Shown here: positions 1-7,518 of the stretch, piece by piece
How the letters are laid out: every line of letters starts with the position of its first letter
Position numbering within the stretch: position 1 is the first letter of the stretch
Assembly: GCA_002919305.1 (NCBI GenBank)
Contig: PKFB01000064.1
Span: 1 to 64,000, forward strand
DNA: 64,000 nucleotides
Origin: Actinomycetales bacterium
GTDB lineage: Bacteria; Actinomycetota; Actinomycetes; Mycobacteriales; Micromonosporaceae
Direction of reading: 5' to 3'
Notes under the pieces: generated by a model
Databases searched by the model: none
What the model was told of the DNA's origin: nothing
What the model saw: the letters and a program-made list of their open reading frames with translations, nothing else
Translations under genes and position numbers: made by a program

Positions 1-677
1 AAACCGGGGTCGTGGCCCAGCTGGGTGACGTGAGCCCGGAGCGCGGCCACTTTAGCGGGGAAAGTGTCGGTGATATCGACGTAGTGGTTGGGGGACGGGC
101 CGCCCATGAACCACACCTCACGGACCGTCCAGGGTTCTAAGCCTTCGTGCTGTAGCAGTTCCGGGTGGGCGAACGGGTTACGGGCGTCGGGGTACACGGC
201 AGCACAGGTGGCCTCGCCCACCGCGAGATGGTCAGGGTGGTTTGGCCCACCCAGCCGGTCCCACCGGCGTACCGGGGAATTGGTAAGGACTCGGTCGGGC
301 CGGAACTGACGGATCACCCGGGTGAGATCCCGGCGCAGTTCATGGGTGACATACACCTGACCGTCGGCGTAGCCATCCAGGAACTGAACCGTGGTGACCC
401 CGACGGCGGCGGCCGCCGCCCGCTGTTCGGCCTCCCGCAGTACAGGCATCTGATCCCGAGGGGTGTCGTCGAACCCTCCGGCGTCCCCCCGGGTCACCAC
501 GAGGTAGGCGACCTCAATACCTTGCGCCACCCAGTGCGCCACCGTGCCGGCGGCGCCGAAGTCGATGTCGTCCGGGTGCGCGAAGATGGCCAGGACGCGG
601 CGCACATCGTCCGCTGGCAGTGGCGACTGTAAGGTCACGGATTCCGATAGTAATGGGCCATCGTCGATGGCCCTCAC
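1..677 (-). CDS. PIG-L/LmbE-family deacetylase, C-terminus truncated by window edge
   Basis: The minus-strand frame is open from about 677 to the window edge. It encodes an N-terminal AHPDD motif (zinc ligands H and D, catalytic D) followed by a Rossmann-like fold, with HPDH further on (GGPNHPDHLAVGEA), the hallmarks of zinc-dependent LmbE/PIG-L N-acetylsugar deacetylases. Substrate is unknown; the motif surroundings (FAHPDDIDFGAAG) fit the general family rather than MshB specifically. GTG at 675-677 is taken as start; GTG at 636-638 is an alternative, and the same frame stays open upstream into the end of the chorismate mutase gene. The family is certain, the start is not, and the C-terminus lies outside the window. 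Confidence 0.85.
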   Translation of the reverse strand, partial: MRAIDDGPLLSESVTLQSPLPADDVRRVLAIFAHPDDIDFGAAGTVAHWVAQGIEVAYLVVTRGDAGGFDDTPRDQMPVLREAEQRAAAAAVGVTTVQFLDGYADGQVYVTHELRRDLTRVIRQFRPDRVLTNSPVRRWDRLGGPNHPDHLAVGEATCAAVYPDARNPFAHPELLQHEGLEPWTVREVWFMGGPSPNHYVDITDTFPAKVAALRAHVTQLGHDPG

Positions 678-723
678 AACGCGGTACGGCCTCGGCCGGT
701 CCGGCCGGACCGTGAGTGAATCA

Positions 724-1017
724 TCACAGTGGACCCCGCCCAGCCCGCAGGACAAGCAGGCCCAACTGGGTACCGTCCGCGCCCAACGCGCGCCGGTAGC
801 GTTCCAAGATCTCCCGCTCCCGCGCGAGCACCAGACGGGTACCGCCCGAGGCGAGCCGCGTCTTGCCGACTTCACGTGACAAACGCGCGCGTTCCTGCCA
901 CAGCTGGATGATCTGGGAGTCGATTTCGTCGATTCGCTCCCGCAAGGAGCCAATGGTCTGGGAGGCCTCCACGTCGCTGGTGCCACTGTTGGTGGAGGTG
1001 GGAAGGGCCGTGGTCAT
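724..1017 (-). CDS. Chorismate mutase, AroQ type (97 aa)
   Basis: A small all-helical AroQ-fold protein that converts chorismate to prephenate, the branch point to Phe/Tyr. The helix-1 motif (LRERIDEIDSQIIQLWQERARLS), the following TRLASGGTRLVLAREREILERY segment and the terminal LLVLRAGRGPL are typical of short actinobacterial chorismate mutases of about 90-105 aa. An ATG at 1015-1017 is preceded by a GAGGAG ribosome-binding site about 8 nt upstream, so it is preferred over the longer open frame reaching 1185. The N-terminal 20 residues are Ser/Thr-rich and poorly conserved. The PIG-L gene follows on the same strand with its start about 47 nt downstream of this stop, so co-transcription is possible. 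Confidence 0.88.
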   Translation of the reverse strand: MTTALPTSTNSGTSDVEASQTIGSLRERIDEIDSQIIQLWQERARLSREVGKTRLASGGTRLVLAREREILERYRRALGADGTQLGLLVLRAGRGPL

Positions 1018-1068
1018 CGTGCTCTCCTCGTGTTCCTCGAGGCCACGCTCCAGGCCCGGAACGCATAA

Positions 1069-1090
1069 CCCCGGGCCTTGGAGCCCGGGG
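1069..1090 (-). promoter_or_regulatory. GC-rich hairpin in the leader of the chorismate mutase gene
   Basis: Perfect 8-bp inverted repeat CCCCGGGC / GCCCGGGG with a 6-nt loop, about 50 nt upstream of the chorismate mutase start on its coding strand. It may be a leader structure; no leader peptide or Trp/Phe/Tyr codon run was seen. Function is inferred only from position. Confidence 0.3.
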
Positions 1091-1490
1091 CTGTGGTGGT
1101 CTTGGGATTTCAGACGTGACCGCCGGCTGCCGGACTCCCGGAGCCGTAGGTAAAGTAGTGCCACGCCTGACAAGTCACGCGGCAATTATGCCATATAAAG
1201 GCTGAGCCGTGGTGATCGACTCGAGGCACTATCGAGTGAACGTGAAGCTGAGGAGGCCGGCCGGCGGCTAGGCGATGAGGCGGTATCGCATCGCGTTGAT
1301 CACGCTGAGTTACCTGAACGCGGGGGTTGTTACATAGTCGGACATCGATGGCCGCTAGCCGGACGTCGGTTCGGCTCCCCGTGTCGTCTCGGCTCCGTCC
1401 CGTCTACGTATCGAGTGGGTAACGGTACTTTTCGGCTGGCGTCCTGCGGGCCATCGTGGCCCACAGTTCTCATCCCTCCACGAGCGCCTT
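1091..1490. other. Divergent intergenic region between chorismate mutase and the peptide importer
   Basis: About 400 bp without a supportable gene. It must hold the promoters for the minus-strand chorismate mutase and the plus-strand peptide importer. A TACTTT box at 1426-1431 (TAnnnT) is a possible -10 for the importer, but no convincing -35 pairs with it. The last 12 nt before 1503 carry a strong AGGAGG ribosome-binding site. Confidence 0.35.
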
Positions 1491-1502
1491 AGGAGGCAGT
1501 TC

Positions 1503-3149
1503 ATGCGCGGGTCTCATAAGACATTGCGCCTCACTGCGGGAATAGCCGCAGTGACGCTTTTCGCTACCGCCTGTGGCGGTGATGACGGCTCTTCCGGGTC
1601 GGAGGAGCAGGGTGACACCATGGTCGTCCAGATCGGTGACCCGCAGCACCTGCTTCCATCGAACACCAACGAATCTGAAGGTGCTGCTGTTCTTCAGGCG
1701 GTCTACAGCACCCTGATTACCTACGATCCCGAGACGAACGAGCCGGTCAACCTGATCGCGGAGTCAATTGAGTCCGAGGATCAGACCACCTGGACAATTA
1801 CCCTGAAGGAAGGCTGGACCTTCCACAACGGAGAGCCAGTCAACGCTGAGTCCTTCGTACGAAGCTGGAACTACGCGGCGTACGGCCCCAACGCTCAGCT
1901 CAACGCCCACTTCTTCGACCGCATCCAGGGGTACGAGGAGGTAGCGCCGCCGGACCCGGACGGTGAGGAAGGCCCGCAGCAGGCCCCCGAGCCCACCGCT
2001 GAGACGCTGTCCGGTCTGCGGGTTATCGACGAACTCACCTTCGAGGTGACGCTGTCGGCCCCGTTCGCCAGCTTCCCGATCATGCTGGGTTACACCGCGT
2101 TCGCGCCGATGGCCGAGGAGTGCCTCGCCGACGTTGAGGCGTGCGAGCGGCACCCGATCGGTAACGGGCCGTTCATGTTCGCGGAGGACTCCGAGTGGAT
2201 CCCCGAGACCCAGGCTCGTCTGGAGCTGGTGCGGTTCGAGGACTACGGCGGTGAGCCGGCCAAGCTCGACCGCCTGATCTTCCAGGTCTACGACGACATC
2301 GTGACCGCCTACGAGGACTTCGAGGCGGGCCTGGTTGACGTGGTCCGTAACGTCGACCCGTCCCTGATCGAGCAGGCGCGGCAGGACTACCCCGACACCT
2401 TCATCAACGTGCCGATCGCCACGATGGGGTACCTGGCCTTCCCGACCTACGACCCGCGGTACGCCGACCCGCGGCTGCGGCACGCGATCTCCATGGCGAT
2501 CAACCGTCAGGAGATCATCGACGCCATCTGGAACGGCACCTACGAGCCGGCGACCTCGGTCGCGTCCAGCCTGGTGGCGGGCCACCGCGAGGACGCCTGC
2601 GGTGAGCTGTGCGAGTACAACCCCGACGAAGCACGGCGACTGCTCGACGAGATCGGCGGCTTCGAGGGCACCATGGAGCTGTGGTACAACGCCGGCGCTG
2701 GTCACGACCAGTGGATGGAGGCGCTGGGTAACCAGATCCGTGAGGAGCTCGGTATCGAGTTCGAGCTGCACGGTGAGCTGCAGTTCGCCCAGTTCCTCGA
2801 CCGCCGCGAGGCGCTGGAGATGACCGGGCCGTTCCGCTCCGGCTGGATCATGGACTACCCGTCGCTGGAGAACTTCCTGCGGCCGCTGTTCGGTACTGGC
2901 GCGTCCACCAACGACACTGGTTACTCCAACCCCGAGGTCGACGCTCTGATCGACATGGGTGACCAGGCCGCCACGCTCGAGGAGAGCATCCAGTACTACC
3001 AGCAGGCTGAGGACATCATCCTGCAGGACATGCCGATGATTCCGCTGTGGAACTACGCCGAAGCGCTGGTCTACAGCCCGGAGTTCGAGAACGTGATCTA
3101 CAACCCGGTCGAGCAGAACCTGGACTGGGCTCAGATTACCGTCGCCTGA
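1503..3149 (+). CDS. Peptide ABC transporter substrate-binding lipoprotein (SBP family 5)
   Basis: 548 aa extracytoplasmic solute receptor of the DppA/OppA type. A basic N-terminus and short hydrophobic helix end in a lipobox (LFATAC, lipidated Cys24), followed by an acidic linker. The body shows the family-5 pattern: ALVY-like AVYSTLITYD, then WTITLKEGWTFHNGEPVNAESFVRSW, and late in the protein the Y-x-P-E-V-D-x-L element near a C-terminal PMIPLWNYAEA. AGGAGG lies 7 nt before ATG. It is the first gene of a five-gene importer; a strong hairpin separates it from the permeases, which fits higher expression of the receptor. Di- or oligopeptide is the likely substrate class, with specificity not readable from sequence. 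Confidence 0.93.
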   Translation: MRGSHKTLRLTAGIAAVTLFATACGGDDGSSGSEEQGDTMVVQIGDPQHLLPSNTNESEGAAVLQAVYSTLITYDPETNEPVNLIAESIESEDQTTWTITLKEGWTFHNGEPVNAESFVRSWNYAAYGPNAQLNAHFFDRIQGYEEVAPPDPDGEEGPQQAPEPTAETLSGLRVIDELTFEVTLSAPFASFPIMLGYTAFAPMAEECLADVEACERHPIGNGPFMFAEDSEWIPETQARLELVRFEDYGGEPAKLDRLIFQVYDDIVTAYEDFEAGLVDVVRNVDPSLIEQARQDYPDTFINVPIATMGYLAFPTYDPRYADPRLRHAISMAINRQEIIDAIWNGTYEPATSVASSLVAGHREDACGELCEYNPDEARRLLDEIGGFEGTMELWYNAGAGHDQWMEALGNQIREELGIEFELHGELQFAQFLDRREALEMTGPFRSGWIMDYPSLENFLRPLFGTGASTNDTGYSNPEVDALIDMGDQAATLEESIQYYQQAEDIILQDMPMIPLWNYAEALVYSPEFENVIYNPVEQNLDWAQITVA

Positions 3150-3190
3150 TAACGCGAACCGGGCGTAGCGAATAGGAGCGGAATCGATAC

Positions 3191-3233
3191 ACGATGACAG
3201 CCGGCGTCACCCGTGGGCGCCGGCTGTCATCGT
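3191..3233 (+). terminator. 16-bp perfect stem between receptor and permease genes
   Basis: ACGATGACAGCCGGCG (3191-3206) pairs perfectly with CGCCGGCTGTCATCGT (3218-3233) around an 11-nt loop, with no T-run. It sits 42 nt after the receptor stop and 22 nt before the dppB-like start. It is probably an intercistronic stabiliser or attenuator rather than an operon terminator, since GGAGG and the permease start follow at once. Confidence 0.7.
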
Positions 3234-3255
3234 GAACCACTAGCGGAGGCCCGCG

Positions 3256-4260
3256 ATGGGGCGGTACATCCTTAAACGACTACTTCAGTTCATCCCAACC
3301 GTCATAGGATCGATATTCCTTCTGCATTACCTGGTAGTCCTGGGAATCCAGATCAACGGCAACCCCGCCCGGGCGATGTTCGGGGAACGCACCCCAACCC
3401 CCGCACAGCTGCAGGCGCTGGCGGAGGTTTTCAACACCAGCGATCCCTGCCTAGAGCAGACAGGGAATCCGTGCCTGGGGTTGTTCTGGGAGCGAGTCAG
3501 CAACCTGGTTCAGGGAGAACTCGGAGTCAACTTCCAACGGATTCCCATTACTGAGCTCATCTCCCACGCCCTGCCCGTCACGCTTCGCTTGGCTTTCCTG
3601 GCGTTCGTGCTTCAAGTCGTCATTGGACTTTCCACGGGCGTCATCGCCGGTCTGCGGGGCGAGGGCGTTGTGGACTACCTGGTGAAGGTCAGCACCGTAT
3701 TGTTCATCTCGGTCCCGGTCTTCGTGCTCGGCCGGCTCGTGCAGGTTTACCTGGGGGTCGAGTTCGGTGGGGTATTCCGGGATTCGAGTTGGGCGCCTGA
3801 TTGGCTGACCGCACTGTTCGGGGTGCGTTACACCCCTGATCATCCATGGGCGAGTCTGATCCTCCCCGCGGTGGTGCTCGCGGCGCTCGGTCTGGCCACC
3901 ACAGCACGCCTGACCCGCACCAGTCTGATGGAGAACCTCCGCGCGGATTATGTCCGCACGGCGATCGCCAAAGGACTGCCGCGGCGTCGTGTGATCGGGG
4001 TTCACGCTCTGCGTAACTCGCTGATTCCAGTGATCACTGACCTGGGTTACCAGATCGGTGTGCTGATGAGCGGCGCGGTGGTAACCGAGACTATCTTCAA
4101 CATCCCCGGCATCGGCGGGCTCGTCATCAATGGAGTACGCCAGCAGGACGCCTCTGTGATCATTCCGGTGGTCACTTTCTTGGTGCTGGTGTACCTGGTG
4201 ATCAACCTGCTCGTCGACCTGCTCTATGCCGTACTCGACCCGAGGATCCGCTATGAGTGA
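3256..4260 (+). CDS. Peptide ABC transporter permease, DppB type
   Basis: 334 aa inner-membrane permease. It opens with the typical MGRYILKRLLQFIPTVIGSIFLLHYLV first helix, a long extracytoplasmic loop between TM1 and TM2, and five further TM segments. The ATPase-docking EAA-like loop is at LRADYVRTAIAKGLPRRRVIGVHALRNSLIPV, and a C-terminal LLYAVLDPRIRYE ends the protein, as in DppB/OppB. GGAGG lies 8 nt before ATG. The stop overlaps the start of the next permease (ATGAGTGA), so the two are translationally coupled. Confidence 0.93.
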   Translation: MGRYILKRLLQFIPTVIGSIFLLHYLVVLGIQINGNPARAMFGERTPTPAQLQALAEVFNTSDPCLEQTGNPCLGLFWERVSNLVQGELGVNFQRIPITELISHALPVTLRLAFLAFVLQVVIGLSTGVIAGLRGEGVVDYLVKVSTVLFISVPVFVLGRLVQVYLGVEFGGVFRDSSWAPDWLTALFGVRYTPDHPWASLILPAVVLAALGLATTARLTRTSLMENLRADYVRTAIAKGLPRRRVIGVHALRNSLIPVITDLGYQIGVLMSGAVVTETIFNIPGIGGLVINGVRQQDASVIIPVVTFLVLVYLVINLLVDLLYAVLDPRIRYE

Positions 4261-5227
4261 CTCACACAACGTCACCCCTGAAGCGACGGAGGTGGAGAAC
4301 AACTCGACCTCGGTGGAGGACAGCACCACCTCGCCCTCCCTGAAGGCGGATACGGCGGGCCAGGGGGACAAACCGCGTCGCAACGCCAGCCTCTGGATGG
4401 ACGCTTTCCATGATCTGCGGCGTCGCCCCACCGCTATCATCTCCACCCTCTACATTCTGCTTATGGTGTCGATGGCCGCATTTCCGTGGCTGTGGACGCG
4501 TACCGATCCTCGGGATTGCGACATCGGGGAGGCACGTCTGCATCCCAGCAGCGAGCACATCTTCGGCACCAGCGTGACCGGCTGTGACTATTACGCGCAA
4601 GCGATTTACGGTGCACGACCGTCCATTCTGGTGGCCCTGTTCGGGACCCTCGGTGTCGTTCTGATCGGTGGAGTCTTTGGCGTTCTGGCTGGCTACTTCG
4701 GCGGCTGGATCGACGCCCTGCTCATCCGGTTGAGCGAGATCGTGGCGGGACTGCCTTTCCTGCTCGGTGGTGTGGCTTTCCTCACCCTGGTGGGAACCCA
4801 CTCGGTGTGGGCGATCGCCAGCGTTCTGGCCGTGCTGATTTGGCCGCAGGTCGCTCGAATTATGCGAGCGAGCGTAATCTCCGCCAAGAACATGGATTAC
4901 GTGCAAGCCGCGCGGTCGTTGGGAGCGTCCAATACCCGGATCATCCTGCGGCACATCCTCCCGAACGCGGTGGCGCCTACGATCGTGGTGGCCACCATCC
5001 TGTTGGGAAGCTTCGTCGGCGCTGAGGCGACCCTGACCTTCCTTGGAGTCGGGCTGCAGCCGCCCACGGTCTCCTGGGGAGTCATGATCAACCAGGCTCA
5101 GAACTTCGTTCTGACGGGGTACGCCTATCTGCTGATCTTCCCCGCTGGGCTTCTGGTCGGCACCGTGCTGTCGTTCATCCTGCTCGGTGACGCCGTGCGG
5201 GACGCCCTCGATCCCAAGCTGCGCTGA
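4253..5227 (+). CDS. Peptide ABC transporter permease, DppC type
   Basis: 324 aa partner permease. The start ATG at 4253 overlaps the dppB stop; an in-frame ATG at 4226 is less likely because it lies inside dppB without a ribosome-binding site. A polar N-terminal tail of about 60 residues precedes TM1 (ISTLYILLMVSMAAF). An HIFGTS-V-TGCDYYAQAIYGAR element typical of DppC/OppC follows, then the EAA loop (MDYVQAARSLGASNTRIILRHILPNAVAP) and the usual end LGDAVRDALDPKLR. It forms the transmembrane heterodimer with the preceding gene product. Confidence 0.93.
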   Translation: MSDSHNVTPEATEVENNSTSVEDSTTSPSLKADTAGQGDKPRRNASLWMDAFHDLRRRPTAIISTLYILLMVSMAAFPWLWTRTDPRDCDIGEARLHPSSEHIFGTSVTGCDYYAQAIYGARPSILVALFGTLGVVLIGGVFGVLAGYFGGWIDALLIRLSEIVAGLPFLLGGVAFLTLVGTHSVWAIASVLAVLIWPQVARIMRASVISAKNMDYVQAARSLGASNTRIILRHILPNAVAPTIVVATILLGSFVGAEATLTFLGVGLQPPTVSWGVMINQAQNFVLTGYAYLLIFPAGLLVGTVLSFILLGDAVRDALDPKLR

Positions 5228-5235
5228 GGTACGCC

Positions 5236-6264
5236 GTGACTGTTGAGACTGAGGCAAAAAAGGGAGCGGTGGCGTTCGACCCCAACGCACCGCTGCTTGA
5301 AGTTGAGGACCTACAGGTCGAATTCCGTACCCGTGACGGGGTGGCGAAGGCTGTCAACGGCGTGACCTTCTCCCTCTCCGAGGGAGAAACGCTGGCGATT
5401 CTGGGCGAGTCCGGCTCCGGTAAGAGCGTCACCGCCCAGGCGATCATGGGGATTATCGACAGCCCACCCGGTTTCGTTACCGGTGGACAGGTGCGGTACC
5501 GCGGGGTGGATCTGCTCACTCTCCCCGAGGAGCAGCGACGCCGGATCCGGGGCGCCAAGATCGCGATGATCTTCCAGGATGCGCTGTCGGCCCTCAACCC
5601 CGTCTTCACCGTTGGTTTCCAGCTGGGGGAGATGTACCGGATCCACCGGGGCACCTCCCGGGCGGAGGCCAAGCGGCGCGCCATCGAGCTGCTGGAGCTG
5701 GTGAAGATCCCAGCCGCTCGGCAGCGAGTGAACGAGTATCCGCATCAGTTCTCCGGGGGGATGCGGCAACGCGTCATGATCGCGATGGCGCTCGCGCTGG
5801 ATCCCGACGTGCTGATCGCCGATGAGCCCACCACCGCCCTCGACGTGACGGTGCAGGCGCAGATCATGGGGCTGCTGGCGGAGCTACAGCGCGAACGCAA
5901 CATGGGTCTGATCCTGATCACCCACGACATGGGTGTGGTGGCCGACGTCGCCGACCGGATCTCCGTGATGTACGCGGGTCGGGTGGTGGAACGGGCGCCA
6001 GTGCACGACATCTACGCCAGCCCCGCCCACCCGTACACCAAGGCGCTGCTGGAATCGATTCCCCGCGTGGACCACAAGGGGAAGCGGCTCAACGTCATCA
6101 AGGGTCTGCCCCCCGCCTTGACCAACATCCCACCGGGATGCCCGTTCGCCCCCCGCTGCGCAGTCGTTCAGCAGCGGTGCCACGAGGAGAGACCGCCGCT
6201 GTACGAGGTGAACAGTGAGCGGGGCAGCGCCTGCCACTACTGGGAGGAGGTCATCGCCCGATGA
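5236..6264 (+). CDS. Peptide ABC transporter ATP-binding protein, DppD type
   Basis: 342 aa ABC ATPase. Walker A is GESGSGKS, the Q-loop is [13 protein letters not shown], the signature is [16 protein letters not shown], Walker B is [12 protein letters not shown] and the switch is ITHD. The C-terminal oligopeptide/dipeptide domain has the Cys-rich [10 protein letters not shown]...C...C pattern (possible Fe-S ligands, as proposed for the family). The start is GTG with GAGGT upstream. It overlaps the next ATPase by 4 nt (ATGA). It shares long identical stretches with the orphan ATPase at 18.8-19.9 kb. Confidence 0.93.
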   Translation: MTVETEAKKGAVAFDPNAPLLEVEDLQVEFRTRDGVAKAVNGVTFSLSEGETLAILGESGSGKSVTAQAIMGIIDSPPGFVTGGQVRYRGVDLLTLPEEQRRRIRGAKIAMIFQDALSALNPVFTVGFQLGEMYRIHRGTSRAEAKRRAIELLELVKIPAARQRVNEYPHQFSGGMRQRVMIAMALALDPDVLIADEPTTALDVTVQAQIMGLLAELQRERNMGLILITHDMGVVADVADRISVMYAGRVVERAPVHDIYASPAHPYTKALLESIPRVDHKGKRLNVIKGLPPALTNIPPGCPFAPRCAVVQQRCHEERPPLYEVNSERGSACHYWEEVIAR

Positions 6265-7376
6265 GCACTCCAGAGCCGACCACGGTGTCCGAAACCACGG
6301 GCGAGGCGGGCACCCCTGACCGTCTCAGTTCCGACGCGGCCGGCGCCTCCGCGGCCTCGACCGGGGACGGCGAGGTAGTGCTGGAGGTTCGTGACCTGGT
6401 TAAGCACTTCCCGATCACCCGGGGCATCCTGTTCCGGAAGAAGATCGGTGAGGTCAAGGCCGTCGACGGTGTGAGCTTCACCCTGCGACGCGGCGAGACC
6501 TTGGGGGTGGTCGGCGAGTCCGGATGCGGCAAGTCGACCCTGGCCCGGCTGCTGGTGGGGCTGGAGCAACCCACCTCGGGCACGATCCTGGTGCGGGGAG
6601 AGAACATCTCCCAGTTGCGTGGCGCGGCGCTGAGCCGGGCCCGCCGCAACATCCAGATGGTGTTCCAGGACCCGTACACCTCGCTCAATCCCCGGATGAC
6701 GGTCGGCGACATCGTTGGGGAGCCGTTCGCGATCCACCCGGATGTCGTGCCCCGCAACAAGCGCCGGGAGGCGGTGCAGGAGCTGCTTGAGCTGGTCGGT
6801 CTCAACCCGGACCACATCAACCGCTACCCGCACCAGTTCTCCGGTGGTCAGCGGCAACGTATCGGTATCGCCCGCGCGTTGGCGCTGCGTCCGGAGATCA
6901 TCATCTGTGATGAGCCGGTCTCGGCGCTGGACGTGTCCATCCAGGCGCAGGTGGTCAACCTGCTTGAGGAGCTCCAAGACGAGCTGGGCCTGTCTTACAT
7001 CTTCATCGCCCACGACCTGTCGGTGGTGCGGCACATCTCCGACCGCGTCGCGGTGATGTACCTGGGCAAGATCGTGGAGACCGGCAATGATGTCGATATC
7101 TACGATCACCCGACCCATCCCTACACCCAGGCGCTGCTGTCGGCGGTGCCGGTTCCGGATCCGACGTTACGTGGACACCGGGATCAGATCGTGCTGGAGG
7201 GCGACCCGCCTTCCCCAGCGAACCCACCCTCGGGCTGCCGGTTCCGGACTCGTTGCTGGAAGGCGCAGGACATCTGTGCCGAGCAGGAGCCGTTGCTGGA
7301 GATTCGGTCCAGTTCAACGCACCCGAGCGCGTGCCACTTCGCCGAGGAGCGGGACGTGGTCCACGCCGTCGACTGA
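6261..7376 (+). CDS. Peptide ABC transporter ATP-binding protein, DppF type
   Basis: 371 aa ABC ATPase that pairs with the DppD-like subunit. An Ala/Thr-rich N-terminal extension of about 35 residues precedes the [11 protein letters not shown] start of the domain. Walker A is GESGCGKST, then [16 protein letters not shown] (Q-loop), [16 protein letters not shown] (signature), [13 protein letters not shown] (Walker B) and [10 protein letters not shown] (switch). The C-terminal peptide-importer domain has the [10 protein letters not shown] Cys motif. It is the last gene of the operon; the start overlaps the preceding stop. Confidence 0.93.
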   Translation: MSTPEPTTVSETTGEAGTPDRLSSDAAGASAASTGDGEVVLEVRDLVKHFPITRGILFRKKIGEVKAVDGVSFTLRRGETLGVVGESGCGKSTLARLLVGLEQPTSGTILVRGENISQLRGAALSRARRNIQMVFQDPYTSLNPRMTVGDIVGEPFAIHPDVVPRNKRREAVQELLELVGLNPDHINRYPHQFSGGQRQRIGIARALALRPEIIICDEPVSALDVSIQAQVVNLLEELQDELGLSYIFIAHDLSVVRHISDRVAVMYLGKIVETGNDVDIYDHPTHPYTQALLSAVPVPDPTLRGHRDQIVLEGDPPSPANPPSGCRFRTRCWKAQDICAEQEPLLEIRSSSTHPSACHFAEERDVVHAVD

Positions 7377-7396
7377 CAACGTCAAGCACTGGTTTC

Positions 7397-7463
7397 CTCC
7401 GGGAGCTCACGTTTTCCACGGACAGCCCCAGGCCAGCAGAGTGAAAAGCGCGAGCTCCCGGAG
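7397..7463 (+). terminator. Candidate terminator hairpin after the peptide importer operon
   Basis: CTCCGGGAGCTC (7397-7408) is perfectly inverted at 7452-7463. Inside it a second arm (TTTTCCAC with GTGAAAA) can extend the stem with a bulge. It is 20 nt after the last stop and ahead of the pcrA promoter. There is no T-run, so the mechanism is uncertain. Confidence 0.5.
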
Positions 7464-7503
7464 AAGCCCACCGGGTACACGCGACGTTGTCGGCTTGCGG
7501 GCA

Positions 7504-7509
7504 TAGACT
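7504..7509 (+). promoter_or_regulatory. Likely -10 box of pcrA (TAGACT), leaderless start
   Basis: TAGACT fits the TAnnnT consensus and ends 9 nt before the pcrA ATG. No ribosome-binding site precedes that ATG, so transcription probably begins at or next to the start codon. The -35 region is not recognisable. Confidence 0.5.
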
Positions 7510-7518
7510 CCGCAAGCG

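Noticed and set aside
1-677. MshB identity for the PIG-L protein
   Set aside because: The AHPDD region is family-level and its flanks (FAHPDDIDFGAAG) do not match the MshB pattern; the C-terminus is missing.
1764-2771. Long antisense open frames inside dppA and most other genes
   Set aside because: Typical shadows of high-GC genes: they follow the third-position GC bias of the real strand and have no start signals or homology.
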